Below, in pieces: positions 23,528 to 32,718 of a stretch of DNA of 57,611 bases. The notes under the pieces are model-generated. The model was not told the DNA's origin, made no database searches, and saw only the letters and a list, made by a program, of their open reading frames with translations. Made by a program: the position numbers and the translations under genes. Where the stretch lies: positions 1-57,611 of the forward strand of contig CANQWD010000015.1 of the NCBI GenBank assembly GCA_947627465.1, given 5' to 3'. This stretch comes from an uncultured Clostridia bacterium. Its GTDB lineage: Bacteria > Bacillota > Clostridia > Oscillospirales > Ruminococcaceae. Numbering within the stretch: the stretch's first letter is position 1; each line of letters begins with the position of its first letter.

Positions 23528-25006
23528 TTATCCCTCGTTAGTCAGCAATCCCGTCATCTCGCCGACCATGTCGTTGATAGCGCTTACCTGATCGGCAACC
23601 TGAGCCGTATCGTTCGCGTTGTTTGCCGCCATTGCGTTTATTGATTTAAACATCTCGTTGGCGCTCCTGAAATTCTCGGCGATATCCTCATTGATGGAAA
23701 TGGTTTTTGAAACGGTCTCGGACTGCTTGCTGTAAGAATCGTCCATAGCTGTGATAGTTTTTGCGGTCTCGTTCAAAAGCTCTTTCATTTCGCCCATACT
23801 TTTGAACATATTCTCGTAATATTCGGTCTGCGTTCCGAGCCTGCTGGAGTTGTCGTCGATTTGACTTGTAATTTTCGCAATATTCTTCTGAACGCGCGCC
23901 ACGACCGCCTCAACCTCTTTAAGCGAATCGCGAGTACTGTTCGCGAGATTGCCGACCTCGGCGGCTACCACGGCAAATCCCTTCCCCGATTCGCCCGCTC
24001 TCGCCGCCTCTATGGAAGCGTTCAGCGAAAGCAGATTTGTTGATGTGGAAATATCGCTAATAAGCGACAGCGTTCCGCCGATTTCCGATACCGCGCCCGA
24101 CAGCATTTTAGCTATCTCGGTAGTGGCGTTCATGGATCGCGTGACCTCGCCGTTGACCTTGTGCAAATCGTTTAAGAGCTGCGAATTTTCTTCGGATTTA
24201 TCCAGAAGCTCCTTAGAGATCGTTTCCACCTTTTTCACGTTTTCGGAAACCTCGCTCTCCCAACGGCGCAGCTCGTTAAGGTTCAGCATGCTTTCGTCCT
24301 TTTTTTCGGAAAGCGCCGAGCTGTTTCTCACAAGCTCCGTGCTGGTTGCCGCGAGTTCCTCGGCGGAAGCGTTTTCACTGTCCGAAGCAACCGAAAGAAT
24401 GGAACCAACCGCGTTCAAACGCTCCGAAAGAGTACGCACGGAGCCGAGTACGCTTGAGATCTTGTTTTCTCTGTTTTCCACCTGCGTGAACAGCTTGTTT
24501 GTGCGGTAGGTAACGAAAAGACACACAGCTAACAGCACTATGTAAACAATTCCGATAAATATCCAAGCTATCAAGGTAGTGTGCAGCTTATAAAATCCCG
24601 CAGGCGCGGCGATCAGCCCAATAACGTTGGCGACAAGCGTTACAGCCGCGTTTACGAGAAGCGCGTTTTTGTCATAGTACGCGACCAACAAAACCATCAG
24701 CACGAAATATCCGTGGGTAAGGCAAACGTAACCTTGGCTTTCTCCGACGCCGTCAAGAACGGTGACGATCGTGCCTATGATTGGCAAAATGCAGGCAAAT
24801 ATGTACCTTGTCGCCTTTCCGATCAGCTTACGAAGCAGAAAAGTAACGATCGCCAGCGCCGACATCAGCAATATAAGTAAATCCGACTTCTGCCCGTTTA
24901 AAAACAGCATTACAAACGCGCACGCCAAAATCGGCACGGCAAGATGAAAAATCAACATAATGATGTCTACCGTTTTATCGTCTCTTTTTGTTGAACAGTT
25001 GCTCAT
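23528..25006 (-). CDS. Methyl-accepting chemotaxis protein
   Basis: 492 aa from the ATG at 25006 (AGGAG nine bases upstream). The N-terminal ~180 residues hold about six transmembrane helices with no large extracellular loop, so ligand sensing is probably within the membrane. A coiled-coil signalling domain follows, with the hairpin tip ISDISTSTNLLSLNASIEAARAGESGKGFAVVAAEVG that binds CheA/CheW (family consensus N..ALNA.IEAARAGE.G.GFAVVA.EVR.LA). No CheA, CheW or flagellar gene is in the window. Confidence 0.93.
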   Translation of the reverse strand: MSNCSTKRDDKTVDIIMLIFHLAVPILACAFVMLFLNGQKSDLLILLMSALAIVTFLLRKLIGKATRYIFACILPIIGTIVTVLDGVGESQGYVCLTHGYFVLMVLLVAYYDKNALLVNAAVTLVANVIGLIAAPAGFYKLHTTLIAWIFIGIVYIVLLAVCLFVTYRTNKLFTQVENRENKISSVLGSVRTLSERLNAVGSILSVASDSENASAEELAATSTELVRNSSALSEKKDESMLNLNELRRWESEVSENVKKVETISKELLDKSEENSQLLNDLHKVNGEVTRSMNATTEIAKMLSGAVSEIGGTLSLISDISTSTNLLSLNASIEAARAGESGKGFAVVAAEVGNLANSTRDSLKEVEAVVARVQKNIAKITSQIDDNSSRLGTQTEYYENMFKSMGEMKELLNETAKTITAMDDSYSKQSETVSKTISINEDIAENFRSANEMFKSINAMAANNANDTAQVADQVSAINDMVGEMTGLLTNEG

Positions 25007-25098
25007 AATCAATATCTCCTAAAATATAAATAATATTTTGGCGTCCGAAGATATCGGCTCTCGAACCAAATATTTCCGGCAATACCGTTTAACTGCAC

Positions 25099-26661
25099 TT
25101 AAACGCGCATATCAAGCATAGAAAGCGTTATTCCCGCAGGACCGAACCGCCTAAAAAAGTCGTTGAGTTTGTCTTTGGTTTCGGGAGTTTCCATAATTCT
25201 GTCGGAATAAGACAGCATTTGATACATCATAAAAAACATCGCGCGCACCGCCACGTCCTCGCCGTAATCAAAATACTTGTCGATATCCGCCGCCGCCGAT
25301 TTAAGCTCGGTTATCTTGGGGAGCAAGACCTTGGGAACGCGTTTTTCGTCGCCGGTTATCTTCTCAAATTCCTCGGCGGCGCTTAAAAGACGAGCCTTTA
25401 TCTCGTTTTCCATCTGCTCCATGGTAAGCCTGCCGCTTTCGCACAGTTCTCTCAGGCTCTTGCTTGCCCTTATGTAAATATCGCCCCACACAGGCTCTTT
25501 TGTAAGCGTGTCCCATTTCCCCGGCTTAGCGCTCTCCGCCGCGTCGTTTATAAAAACGCTGTCCGTTTGAGTAATCTTCGGCTCCTCCACCGTGCCGAAT
25601 AATACGGCGTTCGGCGGCGGGTCGGACTGCGCGTATTCCGCTTTAGGTTCATCAGTCTGATCGAAAAACGGCGCGCTTTGGTCGTTTATCTCGTTCAGCG
25701 TACTCGATAGGAACATCATCATCTCGTCCGCGCCCATATTCTCAATGCGTTCGCGCATTTCCTTTTCGGACGGCTGAGCTTCTTTTTCAAACGCCTTGAG
25801 CGGGTCTTTCTGCGGCTTGGGAGCTTCTCTCGGAGCTTCCTCGACAAGGTTCGTCTCAAGCGGCTTTTTTTCGGGAATAAGCGGCGCCTGTTCCACAGCC
25901 GCCTGCGCTTCACGCAGTTTTTGCGGATCGGAGGGTTTTATCGTGCCGATCACGGGCACTCTGTCAACAACGCCGCTCATGACCTCGAGCTGTTTCGGCG
26001 GCTCGGACTGCTTCGGGGCTGCGGGCTTCGGTATCGCCTCGGCTTTTGGAATTGTATCAAGACTGGAATTTATCCCGCCGCCTTTGCCGCTTATCCAATT
26101 TATCCGCTCATCGGGAATGGGCGCGGGCGCGTAGTCCTCGGGCAGCGGCGCACGGTTTTCGGGAATTTCGATAAACGTCTCCGTAATAACGGGACTGCGG
26201 TCGTCAAAATCCCGCTCCTCCGACAATTCCTCGTCAAGTTTCCGCGCGATTATTTCCGCGTATTTCTCGGCTTGTTCGGTGCGCCGCTCGACAACTTGTT
26301 CGCGCTCTCTGCAAAGTTCGTCCAAAAGCCTTTTCAGTTCAAACTTATCCAGCGAGTAATCGCTTATCCTAAGTTCAAAGCCGTCTCCCGAAACGGAAAG
26401 CTCGTCGGCGAACTGATCCTCAAAGCTGCTGATGATTTGCAGACCGCCTATTTTTTTATACTCGATCTCGTGCGGCGCACCGTCGGTATTTACATACATT
26501 CTGTCGCCGAAGAACGCTATCCCGCGCGAACCGTCGCGCACGCTTGAAGTATCGATAAAGCCGATAACTCCGCCGCGCGGCGCGAACGCGCACTCGCTTT
26601 TGGAGCCGACGGCGGCGGGACTTATTTTTCTGCATTGCTCCTCAATATTACTTTTCAGCAT
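25099..26661 (-). CDS. Large acidic, proline-rich hypothetical protein
   Basis: 520 aa from the ATG at 26661 (AGAGGTG about 11 bases upstream). Three parts are visible. An N-terminal globular domain (about 1-110) ends ...ISDYSLDKFELKRLLDEL; its alternating strands plus a terminal helix recall a PH-like domain. A long disordered linker (about 130-360) is rich in Pro, Glu and Lys. A C-terminal helical domain (about 395-520) contains VWGDIYIRASKSLRELCESG and RAMFFMMYQMLSY. No signal peptide. I do not recognise the family. It lies 19 bases downstream of pncB. Confidence 0.75.
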   Translation of the reverse strand: MLKSNIEEQCRKISPAAVGSKSECAFAPRGGVIGFIDTSSVRDGSRGIAFFGDRMYVNTDGAPHEIEYKKIGGLQIISSFEDQFADELSVSGDGFELRISDYSLDKFELKRLLDELCREREQVVERRTEQAEKYAEIIARKLDEELSEERDFDDRSPVITETFIEIPENRAPLPEDYAPAPIPDERINWISGKGGGINSSLDTIPKAEAIPKPAAPKQSEPPKQLEVMSGVVDRVPVIGTIKPSDPQKLREAQAAVEQAPLIPEKKPLETNLVEEAPREAPKPQKDPLKAFEKEAQPSEKEMRERIENMGADEMMMFLSSTLNEINDQSAPFFDQTDEPKAEYAQSDPPPNAVLFGTVEEPKITQTDSVFINDAAESAKPGKWDTLTKEPVWGDIYIRASKSLRELCESGRLTMEQMENEIKARLLSAAEEFEKITGDEKRVPKVLLPKITELKSAAADIDKYFDYGEDVAVRAMFFMMYQMLSYSDRIMETPETKDKLNDFFRRFGPAGITLSMLDMRV

Positions 26662-26680
26662 TTGAAGCCGTTCACCTCTT

Positions 26681-28111
26681 TCATTGCTGTGACAGCAAGT
26701 CTTGTTTGATATTCCAAAGCTTCTGCGACAGATCGACGTGATATTTGTGCGGATTTTCAAACCGCAAAAGGGAATTCCACAGCGTTTTTATCTGTTCACC
26801 GCAATATTCTTTTATTTCTTCGATATTCGGCGAATTGTAAACGCGTTTCCCGTTTTTGAACACGAGCACTTGAAGCTCTTTCACGGTGTAGTCCGTCACG
26901 GTTTTGCGTTTCCAAACAAAATCGGGGTCGAAAAGCTCCAATGGCTTTGAGTCGTCGATTTTCTCATCGTGAACGCAGATAAGATCGGCGGTCGCTTTGC
27001 CGCATTTATCAAAAATTCTGTAAACCCTTTTGAAGTGAGGATTGGTAATTTTCACAACGTTCTCGGAGATTTTTATTTTCGGCGTAATTACTCCGTCCTC
27101 CTCAACGGCGCAGAGCTTGTAAACTCCGCCGAACACAGGCTCCGCCGAGGAAGTGATAAGCCGTTCGCCCACGCCGAAGCTGTCTATTTTAGCGCCCTGC
27201 AAAATAAGTTCCGTAATGATGTGCTCGTCCAAGGAATTGGAAGCGACTATTTTACAGTCGGGATATCCCGCTTCGTCCAGCATTTTCCGTGCCTCTATCG
27301 ATAGATACGCGATATCTCCCGAATCCAGCCTTATTCCCACAGGACGCGCCCCCAGCGGCTTTAAAACGTTGTCGAAAGCCTTGATAGCGTTCGGCACGCC
27401 GCTCTTGAGGACGTTGTATGTGTCGACAAGCAGAACCGCTCCATGCGGATAAACGCGGCAGTATTCCTCGAACGCTTCAAGCTCGCTGTCGAACATCTGC
27501 ACCCAACTGTGCGCCATAGTTCCCGTTGCGGGAACGCCGTAAAGCTCGTCGGTCATAACGCACGCCGTACCCGAACAGCCGCCGATATACGCGGCTCTCG
27601 CGCCGAGTATCGCGCCCGCCGTGCCCTGCGCTCTGCGCGAACCGAACTCCAAGATCGCTCTCCCTTGCGCCGCGCGAACTATTCTGTTCGCTTTAGTCGC
27701 GATAAGCGTCTGGTGATTTATCAACAGCAACAGCATAGTCTCGATAAGCTGCGCCTGAATAGCGGGAGCGCGCACGGTTACTATCGGCTCGTAAGGAAAC
27801 ACGGGAGTGCCCTCGGGTATCGCCCAAATATCGCCCTCAAACTTGAAATTCTTCAGATACTCCAAAAACTCCTCGGAAAAGATTTTTTTGGAGCGCAAAA
27901 ACTCGATATCATTTTCCGAAAACCGCAGATTTTCAATATACTCGATAACCTGTTCCAACCCCGCGCATATCGCGAAGCCGCCGTTTTCGGGAATTCGTCT
28001 GAAAAAAACGTCGAAGTAAGCTATGCGGTTTGCATGCTTGGTCTTGAAGTAGCCGTTGCCCATCGTAAGCTGATAGAAGTCGCACAGCATTGTGAAATTT
28101 TGCTCGTTCAT
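26681..28111 (-). CDS. pncB: Nicotinate phosphoribosyltransferase
   Basis: 476 aa. Makes nicotinate mononucleotide from nicotinate and PRPP in the Preiss-Handler NAD salvage pathway. Signature segments: LCDFYQLTMGNGYF at the N-terminus, EFGSRRAQG (conserved substrate loop), GGCSGTACVM, GTMAHSWVQ with the phosphorylatable His region, and GIRLDSGDIAYLS. Length fits the bacterial long form. A nicotinamidase-like gene lies 700 bases upstream on the same strand, so the pair can turn nicotinamide into NaMN. Confidence 0.96.
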   Translation of the reverse strand: MNEQNFTMLCDFYQLTMGNGYFKTKHANRIAYFDVFFRRIPENGGFAICAGLEQVIEYIENLRFSENDIEFLRSKKIFSEEFLEYLKNFKFEGDIWAIPEGTPVFPYEPIVTVRAPAIQAQLIETMLLLLINHQTLIATKANRIVRAAQGRAILEFGSRRAQGTAGAILGARAAYIGGCSGTACVMTDELYGVPATGTMAHSWVQMFDSELEAFEEYCRVYPHGAVLLVDTYNVLKSGVPNAIKAFDNVLKPLGARPVGIRLDSGDIAYLSIEARKMLDEAGYPDCKIVASNSLDEHIITELILQGAKIDSFGVGERLITSSAEPVFGGVYKLCAVEEDGVITPKIKISENVVKITNPHFKRVYRIFDKCGKATADLICVHDEKIDDSKPLELFDPDFVWKRKTVTDYTVKELQVLVFKNGKRVYNSPNIEEIKEYCGEQIKTLWNSLLRFENPHKYHVDLSQKLWNIKQDLLSQQ

Positions 28112-28178
28112 AGATCTCCCTCTCCGTTAAACGCCAACGTTTAAGGCTACACCGCACAATTATTGTCGAGCGGTTGCC

Positions 28179-28526
28179 TTAACACAAGTCTATTTTCTTG
28201 ATAGCACCGTCGCGTATCAGCGCTTTATATGTTTGTCCAACCGAGATACGGTCGAAAAGCTCCTCGTCGATATCTTTCGTGTAAAGAATTTTCCCACCGA
28301 CTATGCGGTAGTCTACGCTGAAAGCGGGGATAGGTCCACCGTCGTAATACACGCGCTCGGAAACGCGCTTGTTGACAATAACTATCCTGCGCGTTTTGCC
28401 CCCGAATAATACGGGCTCTTTGCCGTCTTTCTCTCTATGCGCGTTCACAACCGTAACTATCGGCATTACTATCAAAGTGCCGACCGCGACCGCGATAGCA
28501 ATTATTCCGAAGATATAAGCGCCCAT
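28179..28526 (-). CDS. Single-pass membrane protein, unknown function
   Basis: 115 aa. One N-terminal membrane segment (GIIAIAVAVGTLIVMPIVTV) followed by a soluble, beta-rich domain (RRIVIVNKRVSERVYYDGG, YRIVGGKILYTKDIDEELF) that looks OB- or SH3-like. It is 16 bases downstream of another small membrane protein gene. No family recognised. Confidence 0.65.
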   Translation of the reverse strand: MGAYIFGIIAIAVAVGTLIVMPIVTVVNAHREKDGKEPVLFGGKTRRIVIVNKRVSERVYYDGGPIPAFSVDYRIVGGKILYTKDIDEELFDRISVGQTYKALIRDGAIKKIDLC

Positions 28527-28542
28527 ATCCGCACCCCCGCGC

Positions 28543-28839
28543 TCATTTAAAATTCAGCAGATAAATCAAAACGCCCTCCGCTATGACAGCGAAAACAATA
28601 TCAATAACCGCCGCGGATATCTGTTCCTTGTCGGCTTTTTTTGTTTTGACGAATTGAACCAACAACGCGGCGGGTCTCCTCAAAAAGAACAGCGCGGCGA
28701 ATATCATCAAAAAAATAATGACCGCCCCGCGAGAAAGCGAAAGCACGTCGTTTTCCTCAAGCACCCGCAGAACGACCGCCGCCGCTGCCGCCGCGCCCAG
28801 CGTTATAAGCTCCCACTTTTTAATGTTCCCGAAGCTCAC
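28543..28839 (-). CDS. Small three-helix membrane protein
   Basis: 98 aa with hydrophobic segments at about 12-28, 38-56 and 76-95, separated by basic loops (RRPAALLVQFVKTKKADK). Its start overlaps the nicotinamidase-like stop by four bases, so it is translationally coupled to it. Function unknown; the coupling hints at a link to the NAD precursor pathway. Confidence 0.65.
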   Translation of the reverse strand: MSFGNIKKWELITLGAAAAAAVVLRVLEENDVLSLSRGAVIIFLMIFAALFFLRRPAALLVQFVKTKKADKEQISAAVIDIVFAVIAEGVLIYLLNFK

Positions 28840-29354
28840 AGCACGTCCACCTGAACGCTTTTCATCACTTCCAAAGCGGCGGCGTGCTTGTCCTTGTCGA
28901 ACGAAGCCACCGCGCGGCTGTCCACGATGATTTGACTTTCGGGAAGCGCGGCTTTCGCCAAAACCACGTTGGAAATAACGCAGATATCGGTGACAAGTCC
29001 GCAGAACTCCACCGCTTCATAACGCGCTTCTTTCAGCTTCTCGGCGAATTCGAGCGACCCGAACGACGGCTTTTCGATAACGATATCGCCCTCGCGAACG
29101 CACTCGGAAATTCTCCCGTAGAGCTTGTGACCCTCTGTACCTTTAATGCAATGCGGCACGGGAAGTTTTCGCCCCTCGGCGGTGTTTAAGTAATCCTCGC
29201 CATGAGTATCAAGCGTGAAAATTATCGCGTCCCCGTTTGCTCGGTATTGATTTATCTTGTCCGCTATTATCGGCTCTAAAAGCTCCGCCCCCGCGAAGCC
29301 CAACGCGCCGCTCACAAAGTCATTCTGATAGTCCACAACGACCAATGCTTTCAT
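28836..29354 (-). CDS. pncA: Nicotinamidase-like cysteine hydrolase (isochorismatase fold)
   Basis: 172 aa. Catalytic triad candidates are Asp in VVDYQNDFV, Lys in VIEKPSFGS and Cys in FCGLVTDICV; the metal site DxH appears as TLDTHGEDY and the PHC block as LPVPHCIKGTEG. This set fits PncA, which deamidates nicotinamide to nicotinate. The nearby pncB uses the product. Other isochorismatase-fold amidases cannot be fully excluded. Confidence 0.82.
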   Translation of the reverse strand: MKALVVVDYQNDFVSGALGFAGAELLEPIIADKINQYRANGDAIIFTLDTHGEDYLNTAEGRKLPVPHCIKGTEGHKLYGRISECVREGDIVIEKPSFGSLEFAEKLKEARYEAVEFCGLVTDICVISNVVLAKAALPESQIIVDSRAVASFDKDKHAAALEVMKSVQVDVL

Positions 29355-29382
29355 TTTATCTCCTTATTTAGAAAAAATTTGC

Positions 29383-29482
29383 GAACCGCTCACTACGCTA
29401 CGCTTCGTTCGCTAGCCAAGCTGTAAAAGCTCCGTTCCGCTTCGCTTCACTGCGCTTTCACAGCTTGCTTTCGCAAATTTTT
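29383..29482. repeat. Nested inverted repeats between pncA and glmU
   Basis: AAAATTTGCGAA and its inverse TTCGCAAATTTTT close a loop of about 75 bases. Inside, AGCTGTAAAAGC faces GCTTTCACAGCT. The 14-mer TTAACTGTCAACTG at 29537-29550 is identical to part of the MITE-like element at 55262-55275. The 200-bp gap holds no gene I can support. Confidence 0.45.
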
Positions 29483-29554
29483 ATGCGCCGCCGTGACGTT
29501 GCTTTTTGCCGAACACTGCTTTCATGCGCCGCCCCATTAACTGTCAACTGCTCG

Positions 29555-30919
29555 TTATTTCTTTTTGCGTTGAAAATTCTTCGGCCAGTTTTCGATAATG
29601 CGCGTATGACCGCGCTCCACCGCCAGAGAATTAGGCGGCACTTCCTTTGTTATCGTAGAGCCTGCCGCGGTAGTCGCGTTCTCGCCGACTTTTACGGGCG
29701 CGATAAGGTTAGTGTTGCAGCCGATAAACGCGTGGTCGCCTATTTCCGTGCGGAACTTATTCACGCCGTCATAATTCGCCGTAACGCACCCGCACCCAAA
29801 GTTCACGCCGCGCCCCACCGTGCTGTCGCCGAGATATGTAAGGTGCGCCACGGCGGTGTTTTCGCCAATTTCGCTGTTCTTTATCTCCACAAAATCGCCA
29901 ATATGAACGCCCTTGTGAATTACCGTACCCGGTCTTAACTGTGCGAACGGACCTATCGTTACTCCGTCCTCGACCACAGACTTCACCGCTTTAACGTTAT
30001 CGAGCGTTACATTATCACCGACAGTGCAGTCCTCAATATGAGAATTAGCGCCTATCTCGCAGCCCTTTCCTATAACGGTTTTTCCTAGGATTACGGTGTT
30101 CGGCAAAATAAGCGTATCGCACCCGATCTTTATGTCCGCGCCGATTATAATGCCGTCCGTGGTGATAAAGCTGACCCCGTCGTCCATAAGCTTTTCAAAG
30201 ACGTTTTGCCGAGCCTTTTCGTTCAGCTCCAGAAGTCCTTTGCGGGTATTCGCGCCGAGCACTATATCGGGATTTTCGCTCGTGAACGCCGACGCGTTTC
30301 CGATAATTTCCACGCAGTCCGTGAGGTAGAACTCGCCGTTCGCGTTATTGGTCGTCAGCTTCGGCAGCGCCGAAAGCAAAGCCTTTGAGTTAAACCAATA
30401 AGCGCCCGAATTAACCTCGCATATTTCATCTTCCGTCGGGGAACAATCCTTTTGTTCACGTATCGCGGTGAATTTCCCGTTTTCGCGGATAATTCTGCCG
30501 TAACCCTTTGGGTTTTCGATCTCGGCGGTTATGACGGTAACGTCCGCGCCGCTCGCCTGATGACACTCAAACGACTTTTTCAGCGTGTCCTCGTCGATAA
30601 ACGGAGCGTCGCCGCACAGCACGCAAACGACGTCAGTGCTTTCGACAAGCTCCGAAGCCCGCTTTACCGCGTCGCCCGTGCCGAGCCGTTCTTCCTGAAA
30701 GTATGCCGATATCGTTTCCCCGCGCGAGTTCAAATATTCCTCGGTAAGTTCGCGCTTGTAACCCGTCACGACCCCGATCTTATCAAAGCCGAACTTGTTC
30801 GCCGCGTCCAACACCCATCCGAGCATAGGCTTTTTGAGCACCTCGCACAAAACCTTCGGGCGCTCGGACTTCATTCGTTTGCCCTCGCCGCCCGCTAAAA
30901 TTACACAACCTGTGGTCAT
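29555..30919 (-). CDS. glmU: Bifunctional UDP-GlcNAc pyrophosphorylase / GlcN-1-P acetyltransferase
   Basis: 454 aa. N-terminal uridylyltransferase domain (about 1-230) with the nucleotide-binding LAGGEGKRMKSERPKVL and the active-site GTGDAVKRA and VLCGDAPF motifs. C-terminal left-handed beta helix of hexapeptide repeats (about 250-440) with the acetyltransferase region ENTAVAHLTYLGDSTVG and NYDGVNKFRTEIGDHAFIGCNTNL. Makes UDP-N-acetylglucosamine for peptidoglycan. Full length. Diverges from the PH-domain gene. Confidence 0.97.
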   Translation of the reverse strand: MTTGCVILAGGEGKRMKSERPKVLCEVLKKPMLGWVLDAANKFGFDKIGVVTGYKRELTEEYLNSRGETISAYFQEERLGTGDAVKRASELVESTDVVCVLCGDAPFIDEDTLKKSFECHQASGADVTVITAEIENPKGYGRIIRENGKFTAIREQKDCSPTEDEICEVNSGAYWFNSKALLSALPKLTTNNANGEFYLTDCVEIIGNASAFTSENPDIVLGANTRKGLLELNEKARQNVFEKLMDDGVSFITTDGIIIGADIKIGCDTLILPNTVILGKTVIGKGCEIGANSHIEDCTVGDNVTLDNVKAVKSVVEDGVTIGPFAQLRPGTVIHKGVHIGDFVEIKNSEIGENTAVAHLTYLGDSTVGRGVNFGCGCVTANYDGVNKFRTEIGDHAFIGCNTNLIAPVKVGENATTAAGSTITKEVPPNSLAVERGHTRIIENWPKNFQRKKK

Positions 30920-30945
30920 AAAATTTACCTCGCTTATTTATTGCT

Positions 30946-32127
30946 ATGAAATTTCTGTTATATTATATTCTCCGAAAATTCTTTGTTCGTCTTGATTTTT
31001 CGGACGACCAAATTTTTCTCCAAAAAGGATTTTTTATAAAACGCGCTGCCGCTCTGCCTATCTCCGCGATAATCAAGATAACCTCGCGGCGCACGGTTCT
31101 TATGCGGATTTTCCGTGCCAAAGAAATAACCGTTTTCACGCTCGGCGGCAAGCTGAAATTCTATCTTCCCAAAAGTGAACAGCTCCCGTTTCTCCCCGAA
31201 AAACGCTCCGTCTGCTTAAAGCCGCGTTTTCGCGAGATCGCGCTCGGCGCGTTTATCGACACCCGCGCTTTGGGCGGCATTTTTATTTTCTCGGCGGTAC
31301 TTCGCAGAATTTCCACGGTTTTAGGCGGCGAATATTCAAAAAAGATAATCGCCGCAATCGCCAACACCGCGAACGAGCTTGAACGAACCCTGAAATTCTT
31401 CCGCATAACTGTGCCGAAGATCGCGTTGACTGTCGCGGTTTTCGCGTTCAGCGCGTGGATATTCGCGTTTATCCGCAAAGTTATTCGGCTGAGCCGTTTT
31501 CGCGTTTCACGGAAAAGCGGATTTCTGTTTATCGACAGCGGCATTTTTACATTATATGAGCACGCGCTTGTCCTAAATTCCGCCGCCGTTTACTGCGACA
31601 CCCTCTTAACGTTTTTAGCGAAACGCGCCCCGCTTTATCTGCGCGGCGTGATGATCTCGCCCTGCGTAAAACGCGAAAAACTCTCCAAAACGCTTAAAGC
31701 CTTATGCGGCTTGAAAATGCCGCCGCCCGAGATTTCTCCGCCGAAACGCGCCGCTCTCGGATATATCGCCGCGCCGCTTTTCTATATCGGGTTATTCGCC
31801 TCTGCTCTTATCGCGGCTTACTTTTTACCGTTTTCCGCGGCGCTGCTTAAGACCGTCCTATACTGCGGACTTTTCCTGAACGTTTATTCCGCCGCTCTTT
31901 ACCTATTATATATGCGCCGCTCCAAAGCGGGATTCGCAAAGTTTTCCGCTCTTGCCGCTCGGCGCGGACGGCGGCTTTACACCGTCGTTTTCCCGACCGA
32001 TGTTATTGACTGCGTCACGCTTTCGCAAAGCATTTTCCAAAAACGGAAAGGACTTTGCAACTGCAAGCTCTCGCTTATCGAACATCAAGCGTTCGTCGCG
32101 CGTCAACTTCCGATCACGCGCTCTTAG
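30946..32127 (+). CDS. Bacterial PH-domain (YdbS/YdbT-like) membrane protein
   Basis: 393 aa. Two bPH_2-like repeats are visible: about 15-70 (DDQIFLQKGFFIKRAAALPISAIIKITSRR) and about 180-250 (SGFLFIDSGIFTLYEHALVLNSAAV), each with the strand pattern and the xxGxxxRxxxxxPxxxI theme. Hydrophobic segments at about 105-120, 155-175 and 275-320. Very basic overall. No clear ribosome binding site at the first ATG; a later start is possible. Related proteins are membrane-associated and often linked to envelope functions. Confidence 0.65.
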   Translation: MKFLLYYILRKFFVRLDFSDDQIFLQKGFFIKRAAALPISAIIKITSRRTVLMRIFRAKEITVFTLGGKLKFYLPKSEQLPFLPEKRSVCLKPRFREIALGAFIDTRALGGIFIFSAVLRRISTVLGGEYSKKIIAAIANTANELERTLKFFRITVPKIALTVAVFAFSAWIFAFIRKVIRLSRFRVSRKSGFLFIDSGIFTLYEHALVLNSAAVYCDTLLTFLAKRAPLYLRGVMISPCVKREKLSKTLKALCGLKMPPPEISPPKRAALGYIAAPLFYIGLFASALIAAYFLPFSAALLKTVLYCGLFLNVYSAALYLLYMRRSKAGFAKFSALAARRGRRLYTVVFPTDVIDCVTLSQSIFQKRKGLCNCKLSLIEHQAFVARQLPITRS

Positions 32128-32139
32128 CGGTTCGCCCGC

Positions 32140-32320
32140 AATTCGCTCCCGCAGGGAGCGAATTTGCCGCCCAACGAAGCGCAGCGGAGTTGCGCGGCAG
32201 TTTTGCGCGAAGCGCAAAACGCGGGCGTACCGCGGCTTTGACGAGTGCCCCGTGAGGGGAACGCGGCGAAAGCCGCGCGACCCGAACGGGGCGCGAGGAA
32301 AAGCCTTCCCGCGGCGCATT
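32140..32320. repeat. Cluster of GC-rich hairpins after the PH-domain gene
   Basis: AATTCGCTCCC-GCA-GGGAGCGAATT (32140-32164, perfect 11-bp stem). Then a TGCCGC...GCGGCA stem, a perfect GTTTTGCGC/GCGCAAAAC stem near 32201-32221, and a CGCGGCTTT...AAAGCCGCG stem. There is no coding signal: the frames that cross it in both directions are palindrome artefacts. May act as a terminator cluster or a REP-like element. Confidence 0.5.
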
Positions 32321-32321
32321 T

Positions 32322-32708
32322 TCAATATGCAATATCCGCGCCGTCGTATTGGGTTTGGGCGGCGCTCCCGCCGTTTACCGCCCAATCAATGATATCCGAA
32401 ACGGTTTTCGGCGTTACCGCTTCGGGCAGCGAGAACGGCAGAAAATACCGCTCCCAACACCCGCTTCTCTGCTTGCCTTGAAACAGTCTGCCCTTGCTTA
32501 CCGCGTATGCTTTGGGGGCGTTCAACGTAATTGTCAAAACCAACGCCTTATTCTCGGAAATTATATGCAGAAACGGCGTTTCCCAAGCCCAATCGCTTGC
32601 ACCTTCACTCACGCGAGTCCAATAATCGCGGTCGCCCGCGAGAACATACCAAACGTAATTCTTGCCGCCGCATGTTATCTTTCGGCGGCTTTTTGTCCTT
32701 ACCCCCAT
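32322..32708 (-). CDS. Conserved hypothetical protein (128 aa)
   Basis: Starts at 32708 with GAGGTG six bases upstream, 10 bases after the decarboxylase stop, so likely in one operon. Beta-rich N-terminus (KITCGGKNYVWYVLAGD, FLHIISENKALVLTITLN) and a C-terminal amphipathic helix after PKTVSDIIDWAVN. The pattern resembles small uncharacterised proteins of Clostridia and other bacteria, but I cannot name a family. No membrane segment. Confidence 0.65.
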   Translation of the reverse strand: MGVRTKSRRKITCGGKNYVWYVLAGDRDYWTRVSEGASDWAWETPFLHIISENKALVLTITLNAPKAYAVSKGRLFQGKQRSGCWERYFLPFSLPEAVTPKTVSDIIDWAVNGGSAAQTQYDGADIAY

Positions 32709-32718
32709 AGCTTACACC

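Noticed and set aside
31906-32392. Overlapping open frames of 146-159 codons on both strands after the PH-domain gene
   Set aside because: They run through a cluster of palindromes, are extremely Arg-rich and lack ribosome binding sites.
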